Shown here: positions 1 through 6,709 of the stretch, piece after piece
Position numbering within the stretch: the stretch's first letter is position 1
Layout of the letters: every line of letters starts with the position of its first letter
Assembly: GCA_958414825.1 (NCBI GenBank)
Contig: CATYXQ010000050.1
Coordinates: 1-14,102 of the forward strand
Direction: 5' to 3'
Source: an uncultured Eubacteriales bacterium
GTDB taxonomy: Bacteria > Bacillota > Clostridia > Oscillospirales > CAG-272
Length of the DNA stretch: 14,102 nt
Made by a program: the position numbers and the translations under genes
Notes under the pieces: model-generated
What the model saw: only the letters and a program-made list of their open reading frames with translations
Databases searched by the model: none
Told to the model about the DNA's origin: nothing

Positions 1-606
1 ACAATTATTAAACTGCTTCTGCGTTTTTATGATATACAGTCCGGCAGCATCCGAATTGCAGGACGAGATATACGCACAATTCCTCGTGAAAATTTTTATT
101 CCATGTTCGGAACCGTAATGCAAAATGACTTTCTATACGCCGATACAATCGAAGAGAACATACGTTTTGGACGCGATCTGACGCATGAACAGATTATCGA
201 AGCGGCAAAAATTGCCCAGGCAGATGATTTTATCTCGGCTTTTCCGGAAAAATATGAACATATGCTATCACAAAAAGGAACCAACGTATCAGGCGGTCAA
301 AAGCAGCGTATTCTCATTGCGCGCGCTGTAGCGGCTCAACCGAAAATTCTTATTTTGGACGACAGTTCCTCAGCCCTGGATTATAAAACCGATGCAAACC
401 TACGCAGCGCACTTTCTAAAGCGATGCGCGGCACAACCGTGATTACCGTTGCACAACGCGTCAGTTCGGTCAAAGACTGCGATGTGATTCTTGTTCTGGA
501 TGAAGGAAATATGATCGGCATCGGCAATCATGAAATGCTCATGCAAAACTGTTCCGAATACCGCGAAATCAGCGAATCTCAGATGGGAGGTGCTTTTGTT
601 GACTAA
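1..606 (+). CDS. ABC exporter, ATP-binding half with degenerate ATPase site (5' end missing)
   Basis: This is the C-terminal part of the nucleotide-binding domain of a fused ABC exporter subunit. The frame is open from base 1, so the membrane domain and Walker A lie upstream. Visible motifs are the Q-loop region (MQNDFLYADTIEENI), the signature NVSGGQ (283-300), Walker B ILILDD (to 363) and the D-loop SSALD. Two catalytic positions are altered: the residue after Walker B is Asp (codon 361-363) instead of Glu, and the H-loop residue is Gln (AQR, codon 454-456) instead of His. In heterodimeric exporters such as TM287/288 this pattern marks the subunit that carries the non-hydrolysing site. The downstream gene has the matching intact residues and a weakened signature, so the two proteins should form one transporter in the cytoplasmic membrane. 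The substrate cannot be told; drugs, peptides or lipids are all possible. The family is certain and the heterodimer very likely. Confidence 0.95.
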   Translation, partial: TIIKLLLRFYDIQSGSIRIAGRDIRTIPRENFYSMFGTVMQNDFLYADTIEENIRFGRDLTHEQIIEAAKIAQADDFISAFPEKYEHMLSQKGTNVSGGQKQRILIARAVAAQPKILILDDSSSALDYKTDANLRSALSKAMRGTTVITVAQRVSSVKDCDVILVLDEGNMIGIGNHEMLMQNCSEYREISESQMGGAFVD

Positions 607-2446
607 AGGCGGTTTTACACGCGATCCGCGCACCGAAAAAAATCCAAATAAAGACGCGCCGGCAAAAAAACTTGATCGAAAAGCTGCCAAAGGAATTTTT
701 CTGCGTCTCGGGAAATACATGTTAAACCACTGGCCGCTTTTCTTACTTGCGCTCTTGCTCGCACTGCTTTCCAATCATTTGGCTCTGCTCGGCCCCAAAT
801 TTTCAGGGGACGCAATCGATATTATCGCTGCAGAAAGCGGCGTGGATTTTCAAGCAGTTTGGTTCAATGTGGGCAAAATGCTCGCATGTTACATTGCTTC
901 CGGCGTTTTATCATATTTGCTTGCGATACTGATGATTCAACTCAGTCAAAAGATCATCTATACCATGCGACGTCAGCTTTTTGAAAAATTGACTTCCCTT
1001 CCCGTCGGATATTTTGATACACACGCAACCGGAGATATTATCAGCCGCATTTCTTATGACATCGACACAGTCAATTCTTCGTTGTCCCATGATCTTGTAC
1101 AGGTCATGACCAGTCTGTACACTGTGATCGGTTCCCTGTTTTTTATGTGGGAAATTTCCAAACCGCTTATCGCGATTTTCGCCATAACAGTTCCGATTTC
1201 GATACTGTTTACCCGGTATCGCTCTAAACGGGTTCGACCGTTGTTTCATCGGCGTTCTCAAAAACTGGGAGAACTCAACGGGTATGCGGAAGAAATGCTC
1301 TCCGGGAACAAAACAATCCGCGCCTATAACCGTGAAGACGAAATTGTCGGCCGTTTTGACCGGCGCAACACCGACGCAATGGACGCCTATTACAAAGCGG
1401 AATATTACGGTGCTACGCTCGGACCGTCAGTCAACTTTATAAACAATCTTTCTATTTCACTTGTTATGATCTTCGGCGGTATTTTGTACATGTTTTCACA
1501 GAGCGGATCTGCCAAAATAGGATCTTTGTTTTTCATTACGCTCGGCGGAGTCGCTCAGTTTGTCCAATATTCCAGAAAATTTGCAGGGCCAATCAACGAA
1601 TTTGCCAACATATTCAACGAGTTACAGTCCGCTTTTGCGGCTGCAGAACGCATTTTCCGCATTATTGACGAAGAACCGGAAAAAACCGATTTGCCGGATG
1701 CCGTATTGCTTGAAAATGTCTTGGGTAAAGTCGATATTGACCGTGTTACTTTCGGCTATACGCCTGACAAAACCATCCTATATGATTTGAGCGTCTGCGC
1801 CGAACCGGGAAAAACAATCGCTATTGTCGGTCCTACAGGAGCCGGAAAAACGACGATTATTAATCTGCTTATGCGATTCTATGATGCAAACTCCGGACAC
1901 ATTTTCATTGATGGTACAGAAATCCAAAGTATACAGCGCAATTCTCTGCGACGTGCATATACCATGGTGCTTCAGGACACATGGCTATTTCACGGTACAA
2001 TCCTTGAAAACATTGTATACGGTAAAGAGGATGCAAGTATGGAAGAAGTAAAAGCGGCCGCTCGCGCTGCGCGCATCGACACGTATATCGAACACCTGCC
2101 GAACGGCTATAATACCATGTTGTCCGATGACGGCGTCAATATTTCCAAAGGACAAAAACAACTCATTACCATAGCACGCGCCATGTTATCCGAATCAAAT
2201 ATGCTCATACTGGATGAAGCAACTTCAAACGTAGATTCCCGAACTGAAATAAAAATTCAGCAAGCCATGTCTGAACTCATGAAAGGACGCACCTGCTTTG
2301 TAATTGCCCACCGGCTTTCCACCATTCAAAATGCAGACCTGATCCTTGTGCTGCAAAACGGCCGTATTACCGAACGCGGGAATCATGAAACGCTGATGCG
2401 ACTCGGCGGATTTTACAGCACCCTATACAATTCTCAATTCACCTAA
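599..2446 (+). CDS. ABC exporter, membrane plus ATP-binding half with intact ATPase residues
   Basis: This is a 615-residue fused ABC exporter subunit. I chose the TTG at 599 as start because GGGAGG (585-590) sits 8 bases upstream; an ATG at 530 in the same frame lies deep in the upstream gene and has no such site. The start overlaps the upstream stop by 8 bases, implying translational coupling. A polar N-terminal tail (about residues 1-40) precedes a six-helix membrane domain (about 45-340). The nucleotide-binding domain follows: Walker A GPTGAGKT (411-418), Q459, signature NISKGQ (514-519), Walker B MLILDE with catalytic E540, and H-loop H571. The signature has Lys where SGGQ is usual, so it would complete the degenerate site of the partner, as in TM287/288-type exporters. 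Length is normal. No substrate can be assigned and no regulator is visible in the window. Confidence 0.96.
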   Translation: MTKGGFTRDPRTEKNPNKDAPAKKLDRKAAKGIFLRLGKYMLNHWPLFLLALLLALLSNHLALLGPKFSGDAIDIIAAESGVDFQAVWFNVGKMLACYIASGVLSYLLAILMIQLSQKIIYTMRRQLFEKLTSLPVGYFDTHATGDIISRISYDIDTVNSSLSHDLVQVMTSLYTVIGSLFFMWEISKPLIAIFAITVPISILFTRYRSKRVRPLFHRRSQKLGELNGYAEEMLSGNKTIRAYNREDEIVGRFDRRNTDAMDAYYKAEYYGATLGPSVNFINNLSISLVMIFGGILYMFSQSGSAKIGSLFFITLGGVAQFVQYSRKFAGPINEFANIFNELQSAFAAAERIFRIIDEEPEKTDLPDAVLLENVLGKVDIDRVTFGYTPDKTILYDLSVCAEPGKTIAIVGPTGAGKTTIINLLMRFYDANSGHIFIDGTEIQSIQRNSLRRAYTMVLQDTWLFHGTILENIVYGKEDASMEEVKAAARAARIDTYIEHLPNGYNTMLSDDGVNISKGQKQLITIARAMLSESNMLILDEATSNVDSRTEIKIQQAMSELMKGRTCFVIAHRLSTIQNADLILVLQNGRITERGNHETLMRLGGFYSTLYNSQFT

Positions 2447-2502
2447 TTAAAATCTTACCCCTTTTCTCAAACGTATTATATTAAAAAAATTATAATCATA
2501 AC

Positions 2503-2521
2503 GGCACGGAGATTCCGTGCC
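2503..2521 (+). terminator. Hairpin terminator after the ABC exporter
   Basis: GGCACGGA and TCCGTGCC form a perfect 8-bp stem around a 3-base loop, 57 bases after the exporter stop codon. The bases after it are only moderately T-rich (CTATAATTTA), so it may act together with the stronger hairpin at 2546-2591. Confidence 0.55.
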
Positions 2522-2545
2522 TATAATTTAAGATTAAAAATTCAT

Positions 2546-2591
2546 CCGAAAATGAAATACCCCCGTTTTTACGGGGGTATTTCATTTTCGG
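2546..2591. terminator. Long perfect hairpin, bidirectional terminator
   Basis: Two 21-base arms (2546-2566 and 2571-2591) are exactly complementary around a TTTT loop. The core is ACCCCCGT/ACGGGGGT, and the AT-rich base of the stem supplies a T-rich run on either strand. It would stop transcription leaving the ABC exporter on the plus strand and anything arriving on the minus strand from the transposase remnant side. Confidence 0.8.
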
Positions 2592-2658
2592 GCATAGCCC
2601 TAATAATACTGGCGACGCACAAGTGCGTTTTTAGATTGGCCTGCCAGCCATGCAATTG

Positions 2659-2883
2659 TTACTTACTACCCATAAATGGGGCCCGTGGGTCGAATATACT
2701 TAGCTGATCACTTTCTTGATCTCGCTTTATCTGTTCTGCTATGTATGTCTTAGCTTTCTCCCTTTCATGAGTTCCGCATTTGTTCCAACAGAAACCATGC
2801 CAAAAGCTGTGCGTATTTTTACAGAAAACCAACCACTTACTCCGATTATCAATTTCGTAAGAGCTTTGTTGGGAAACTAGCCT
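2659..2883 (-). pseudogene. Decayed C-terminal end of an IS200/IS605-type transposase
   Basis: The minus strand has an open stretch of 74 codons ending in TAA at 2661-2659. It contains SFWHGF, then KAKTYIAEQIKRDQ, and ends with DP..PFMGSK. This order resembles the end of IS200/IS605-family Y1 transposases, where an FW..GY segment is followed by a helix with the catalytic Tyr (Y-I-x-x-Q) and a DPFTGSK-like tail. The candidate Tyr codon is at 2745-2743. An in-frame TAA at 2886-2884 closes the frame, and I could not find the N-terminal HUH (His-x-His) part upstream, so this is a non-functional relic. The match is from memory of the family pattern, not from an alignment. Confidence 0.55.
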
Positions 2884-3144
2884 TTACGCCAAAACGATAA
2901 AAGAATTATATACGAATTTTAGCAAACTGAAGGAATATAGTATTGGCGTTATACATTACTTTTTATCTACTAATATCCCTATCCAATACAAGAGTTCAAA
3001 TCCCACCATCGCTAAAATATCTTTTTCATGTGGCTCTCACAATTCAATCGTAACCGACTCATAATGTAATGCTTTGTGTTTATATTATGAGTTCATTCCT
3101 CGTTGGATCAGTACGATTTCAACGCACATATCACGAAAATAACC
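2884..3144. other. Intergenic DNA with no supported gene
   Basis: No open frame with a ribosome binding site is present on either strand. The only structure noted is an 8-bp inverted repeat, CTCATAAT / ATTATGAG (3058-3065 and 3084-3091). The stretch lies next to the transposase relic and may be further decayed element sequence. Confidence 0.4.
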
Positions 3145-3197
3145 AAACAAAGAATCCGAATGTGGCCTAATCGGTAATTCATCCGGATTCTTTGTTT
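3145..3197 (-). terminator. Hairpin terminator, probably of the solute-binding protein gene
   Basis: AAACAAAGAATCCG (3145-3158) and CGGATTCTTTGTTT (3184-3197) are perfect 14-base complements around a 25-base loop. Read on the minus strand it lies about 100 bases beyond the stop codon of the solute-binding protein, and the outgoing arm ends in the T-rich CTTTGTTT. The loop is longer than usual for a terminator. Confidence 0.6.
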
Positions 3198-3300
3198 TAT
3201 ATTCACAAATAGGATTTTTGAACGCTCACGTTTTCATTTTAACATCGCTGTCCAATCAAGCCCCCGGAACTTCCCCGTTTAAATAGTTAAAAATATTCTT

Positions 3301-4620
3301 TTAACGCAAATATTTTGGCAGGCGTTCTTTTATATCCGAAAGTACCGCATCCGCTTTCTCACCGCTTGAAATGCGCAAAAGCCCCTCAGTTAAATCAGCA
3401 TCCGCTTTGACAAAATCCAAACGCATATACGGAATTTCACGCGCGCGAGCCGCAGCGTCTGCAAAAGCCAAAGTTAAAGCATCCGCATCTTGCAAGGTTC
3501 TCTCCAGCACATCATTTCGCGCAGGCAAATATCCCTGCACCTTTTCGTTTAATTTGTCAAAAAATATGTCTCCCGACATATATTCCAAGAATTGCCGCGC
3601 TGCGGACAATCGTGCATCATCTGTTGCATGCAGCACAACCAACAAATGTGACTCGATATACCCCGTGCTGCCGGGAATTTCCATATATCCAAATCGACTG
3701 TAAAAGTTCTCTTCCGTATCGGCTGCAGCGGCACAATCCGCTATGCCGGCCTGCACATCATATAAAAAACCGATTTTCCCCTCACCGAAAAGCCCTCGTA
3801 ATTCTTCGGATGTCATTCCCTGCGGAGATATTTTTTCTTCAAAAATATACCGCAGTTGCTCATATGTCCGCATACCCGCCGGATTGTCAATAGCAAGCTC
3901 TCCTTCTTCATTCCAAAGATCTCCGCCGTTTGCCCAAATCATGGGAAAAACATGGTACCCCTCTCCTGGCATCACACCGCTTGACGGAAACGCCAAACCA
4001 AAGACGCCATCTTCCAGCGCGCTCACCTTTTTAGCGGCCGCTAAAAGATCACCCATAGATTGTATTTCTTCCGGTATTACTTGCGCTTGATTTAAAAGCG
4101 TTGTATTATAAAAAAGCATTTGTGTGCCGTAGTACCACGGTAATGCATAAAGTATACCGCGGTCCGACACAGATTCAAGCTGCATATTGGTATATGTTTG
4201 CAGAATCTGTTCATCGATTCCCGCTACAGAGCGAACCGCACCGGTTTCCAGCAAAGCGGGAAGCCACTCTGCACGAATATGCGCCACAGTCAAAGAAGAG
4301 TCATCGGATATATTCTCAAGTAATTTATCCAAATACGAAGAATAAGGTTGCGAACCGTCTAATTCTACTTTAATCGTTGGATTTATTTTCATAAATGCGT
4401 TGGCTGCCGCTTCATACGCAGAATAAGCACTTTCATTTGCCAGTTCAAAAGAAGAGAATTTTATGGTAACCGTCTCGGTAAGCTCTGGGGATATATTGAA
4501 CTGCATACGTTCACCAAGGGTATTCTGATTTTCATTTTGCGGCGCACCACAGGAAAAAAGCAATACCATCATGGATGAAAGCGCTGCAAAAACTAAAAAC
4601 AATTTTAAATGTAAATTCAT
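3301..4620 (-). CDS. Extracellular solute-binding lipoprotein, family 1 (sugar ABC type)
   Basis: This 439-residue protein has a lipoprotein signal peptide: MNLHLKL, a hydrophobic stretch, then LFSC with the lipidated Cys at residue 24. I chose the ATG at 4620 rather than the in-frame ATG at 4683 because AAGGGGG (4632-4626) precedes it at good spacing and the signal peptide starts there. The mature part has the layout of bacterial family 1 solute-binding proteins: an N-terminal lobe beginning TVTIKFSSFE, the WYYGTQMLFYNTTLL segment typical of carbohydrate binders, and a C-terminal lobe with FLEYMSG. The role would be capture of a sugar or oligosaccharide at the outer face of the membrane for an ABC importer. 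No permease or ATPase gene is adjacent, so it is an orphan that must use a transporter encoded elsewhere, or act as a sensor. The ligand is unknown. Confidence 0.88.
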   Translation of the reverse strand: MNLHLKLFLVFAALSSMMVLLFSCGAPQNENQNTLGERMQFNISPELTETVTIKFSSFELANESAYSAYEAAANAFMKINPTIKVELDGSQPYSSYLDKLLENISDDSSLTVAHIRAEWLPALLETGAVRSVAGIDEQILQTYTNMQLESVSDRGILYALPWYYGTQMLFYNTTLLNQAQVIPEEIQSMGDLLAAAKKVSALEDGVFGLAFPSSGVMPGEGYHVFPMIWANGGDLWNEEGELAIDNPAGMRTYEQLRYIFEEKISPQGMTSEELRGLFGEGKIGFLYDVQAGIADCAAAADTEENFYSRFGYMEIPGSTGYIESHLLVVLHATDDARLSAARQFLEYMSGDIFFDKLNEKVQGYLPARNDVLERTLQDADALTLAFADAAARAREIPYMRLDFVKADADLTEGLLRISSGEKADAVLSDIKERLPKYLR

Positions 4621-4963
4621 TTTTTCCCCCTTAATAACAGTCTCAATTCTTTTATGTATTCCCAGTCGTTTCAAGCCTTGCATACAAAGAAACGTTAGAA
4701 CGGTAAGAACACAAAATGGAATTGAGAGTAATCATAAAATAGAATAAACAAACAACGCCGTCTTTGCTGTGATCTTCTAAACCAATTGTTTGTAAATTTT
4801 GCTTCTTCTATTCTAAAATCATAACCAATCCGCAAAAAAACAATCGAAATAAACTTTCTGACAGCAACACAAATTATAAAACTGCTTGTACATGCTTTTT
4901 TGTAATATGTGCCTCCAAACTTTCATACTTATATTCTGTAATGAAAAATTAGGAGGTAAAAGC
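4621..4963. other. Divergent intergenic region
   Basis: This AT-rich gap lies between the solute-binding protein (minus) and the S1-domain gene (plus), so both promoters should lie here. It also holds both ribosome binding sites: AAGGGGG on the minus strand (4632-4626) and AGGAGG on the plus strand (4951-4956). I could not find a convincing -35/-10 pair for either gene. No small gene, tRNA or strong hairpin was seen. Confidence 0.4.
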
Positions 4964-5899
4964 ATGCAAAATCAATATCTGCCCGAAGGACTTTTGATCG
5001 GCACCGCGCAAAATCAGGAATACATTTCTTCTCAAACCGGGTTGGAACGCGCCATGCAGCAAGGAAAAATTTTAGAGGCGCCGGCCGCCATGTGCGACAG
5101 CGAATTGAACCTGTATGTCGATCTCGGCGGTATTCGCGGCATCATGCCGCGCGAAGAAGTCGCGATGTGCCGTCCGGGTGAGGAAATCAAACAAATTGCC
5201 GTCATCACACGGGTGAGCAAACCAGTATGCTTCAAGGTGGTTTCCATAACTGAGGAACACGGGATTCCAGTAGCGGTTTTATCACGCAGACTGGCGCAGA
5301 TTGAATGTAAAAATGCATTTTTAAACGATTTAATCTGCGGCGATATCATTCGCTCAAAAATCACGCATCTCGAAAACTTCGGCGCTTTTGTAGATATCGG
5401 CTGCGGCATTATTTCTCTTTTGACTGTAGATTGTATTTCCGTTTCTCGCATTTCACATCCGTCCGACCGTTTTTCAGTCGGAGAATATATACCGGTTGTT
5501 ATTCGCTCTATTGATTCCGAAACAGATCGGATATTTGTATCGCACCGCGAACTGCTTGGTACCTGGGAGGAAAATGCAGCTGAATTTGCACCGATGCAGA
5601 CCGTTTCGGGCATTGTACGCAGTATAGAAGATTACGGAATTTTCATCGAGCTTGCACCGAATTTGGCCGGACTTGCGGAATATAAAAGCGGCGTACATAT
5701 AGGCGATGTAGCAAGTGTCTACATAAAAAGCATTATTCCGGCTCGCATGAAAGTAAAACTGGTGCTGATTGATTCCAGCGCATCGGTATGTTGTCCGATA
5801 AAACGCAAATACTATATCAATACCGATGAAATACGTCATATCGATCATTGGCTCTATTCCCCGCCCGGATGCTCCAAAGTGATTGAAACCGTATTTTAA
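4964..5899 (+). CDS. Protein with three S1 RNA-binding domains
   Basis: The product has 311 residues. The ATG at 4964 is chosen because AGGAGG (4951-4956) sits 7 bases upstream; the in-frame ATG at 4886 lacks a site. Three S1-like units are visible. The first is diverged (about residues 34-107, with LYVDLGGIRGIMPREE). The second is classic (about 125-197, GDIIRSKITHLENFGAFVDIG and IFVSHREL). The third is about 211-272 (GIVRSIEDYGIFIEL). A tail (about 280-311) with HWLYSPPGC follows. S1 domains bind RNA in ribosomal protein S1 and relatives. This protein is shorter than typical RpsA, so it is an S1-like protein, possibly doing part of the job of S1 in mRNA binding. The next gene resembles cytidylate kinase, echoing the cmk-rpsA pairing of many bacteria. 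The exact role is not known. Confidence 0.88.
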   Translation: MQNQYLPEGLLIGTAQNQEYISSQTGLERAMQQGKILEAPAAMCDSELNLYVDLGGIRGIMPREEVAMCRPGEEIKQIAVITRVSKPVCFKVVSITEEHGIPVAVLSRRLAQIECKNAFLNDLICGDIIRSKITHLENFGAFVDIGCGIISLLTVDCISVSRISHPSDRFSVGEYIPVVIRSIDSETDRIFVSHRELLGTWEENAAEFAPMQTVSGIVRSIEDYGIFIELAPNLAGLAEYKSGVHIGDVASVYIKSIIPARMKVKLVLIDSSASVCCPIKRKYYINTDEIRHIDHWLYSPPGCSKVIETVF

Positions 5900-5901
5900 T
5901 A

Positions 5902-5930
5902 TTTACAAATTTATAAATTTGTGCTATACT
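5902..5930 (+). promoter_or_regulatory. Sigma-A type promoter of the cytidylate-kinase-like gene
   Basis: The -35 box TTTACA (5902-5907) and -10 box TATACT (5925-5930) are 17 bases apart, and TGC just before the -10 makes it an extended -10. Transcription should start near 5937, leaving a leader of about 26 bases that contains the GGAGGT ribosome binding site (5951-5956). It lies just after the S1 gene stop, so the kinase-like gene need not depend on upstream read-through. Confidence 0.75.
5905..5922. promoter_or_regulatory. Perfect 18-bp palindrome inside the promoter, candidate operator
   Basis: ACAAATTTATAAATTTGT is its own reverse complement. It covers the last three bases of the -35 box and nearly all of the spacer. 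A dimeric regulator bound here would block RNA polymerase. It is AT-rich, so a chance or structural origin is possible; no regulator gene is nearby. Confidence 0.5.
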
Positions 5931-5962
5931 ACCAATAGCAGAAAAGCAACGGAGGTGTAAAT

Positions 5963-6577
5963 ATGGGCAACGTCATTATAACCATCGCACGCCAATACGG
6001 CAGCGGCGGTAAAAGAATCGGCGATCTGATTTCTAAACTTCTGGGCGCCGATTTCTATGACCAGGAATTAATCACGCTGGCCGCCGAAAAAAGCGATCTA
6101 TGCAAAGAAGCGGTAGAAGAAGCTGACGAAAAAAGTGCAAACAGTCTCCTGTATACATTGGCTATGGGATCCACAGCAATGCTGCATCTGCCACAGTACA
6201 ATATGCCAATTAACGATAAGCTTTTCTTAGTGCAATCGGAAATTATCAAAAGCGCGGCCGCCAAAGGCTCCGCTGTCATCGTCGGACGGTGCGCAGACTA
6301 TGTGCTTCGTGACAATCCGCGGACAATCAGCGTATTCATTTATGCAGATTCAAAGGTCCGCGCGAAACGCATTGCCGAACGCAGTGGGATCACCGAATCC
6401 GATGCATATGATCTCATGGCAAAAACAGATCGCCGCCGTGCCAATTACTATAATTTCTATACGGGCAAACGCTGGGGCGAAACCGCAAATTATAATTTGT
6501 GCATTGATTCCTCCGTGCTCGGCCTGGAGGGTACGGCAAAAATCATTGCGGAATTCGCAAAGCAATATGAAAACTGA
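5963..6577 (+). CDS. Cytidylate-kinase-like family protein
   Basis: This 204-residue protein starts at ATG 5963, 6 bases after GGAGGT. It begins with a nucleotide-binding loop in the form ARQYGSGGKRIG (residues 9-20; GSGGKxIG in place of the usual GxxGxGKGT), followed by FYDQELI (31-37), VGRCADYVL (107-115) and a basic lid segment TDRRRANYYNFYTGKRWG (155-172). This order fits the cytidylate-kinase-like family (Pfam Cytidylate_kin_2), P-loop kinases that differ from true Cmk in the P-loop. The family is presumed to phosphorylate a nucleotide or related small molecule, but the substrate is not established, so I do not name it cmk. It follows the S1-domain gene by 63 bases but has its own promoter. 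A bidirectional terminator follows. Confidence 0.88.
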   Translation: MGNVIITIARQYGSGGKRIGDLISKLLGADFYDQELITLAAEKSDLCKEAVEEADEKSANSLLYTLAMGSTAMLHLPQYNMPINDKLFLVQSEIIKSAAAKGSAVIVGRCADYVLRDNPRTISVFIYADSKVRAKRIAERSGITESDAYDLMAKTDRRRANYYNFYTGKRWGETANYNLCIDSSVLGLEGTAKIIAEFAKQYEN

Positions 6578-6643
6578 TTTATGATCCAATAAGCAGAGCC
6601 ATGAAATATTCGTCTCTCCGCTTATGATTTTGCAAATACACGA

Positions 6644-6688
6644 CAAAAGGAATCCGCCGGTGCGAAAAACACCGACGGATTCCTTTTG
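6644..6688. terminator. Bidirectional terminator between convergent genes
   Basis: Two 19-base arms (6644-6662 and 6670-6688) pair with a single mismatch around the loop CGAAAAA. The arms start CAAAAGGAATCCG and end CGGATTCCTTTTG, giving a T-rich run on both strands. It serves the kinase-like gene on the plus strand and the last gene of the secA operon on the minus strand. Confidence 0.85.
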
Positions 6689-6709
6689 CAATTATTACCT
6701 ATACATCGA

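Noticed and set aside
2991..3007. T-loop-like GTTCAAATCCC, as in a tRNA 3' part
   Set aside because: The flanking bases do not form the T stem, and no acceptor, D or anticodon arms could be found upstream.
2956..3180. Minus-strand reading frame with protein-like text interrupted by TAA and TGA
   Set aside because: It has two in-frame stops, no start site, runs through a terminator stem, and matches no family I recognise.
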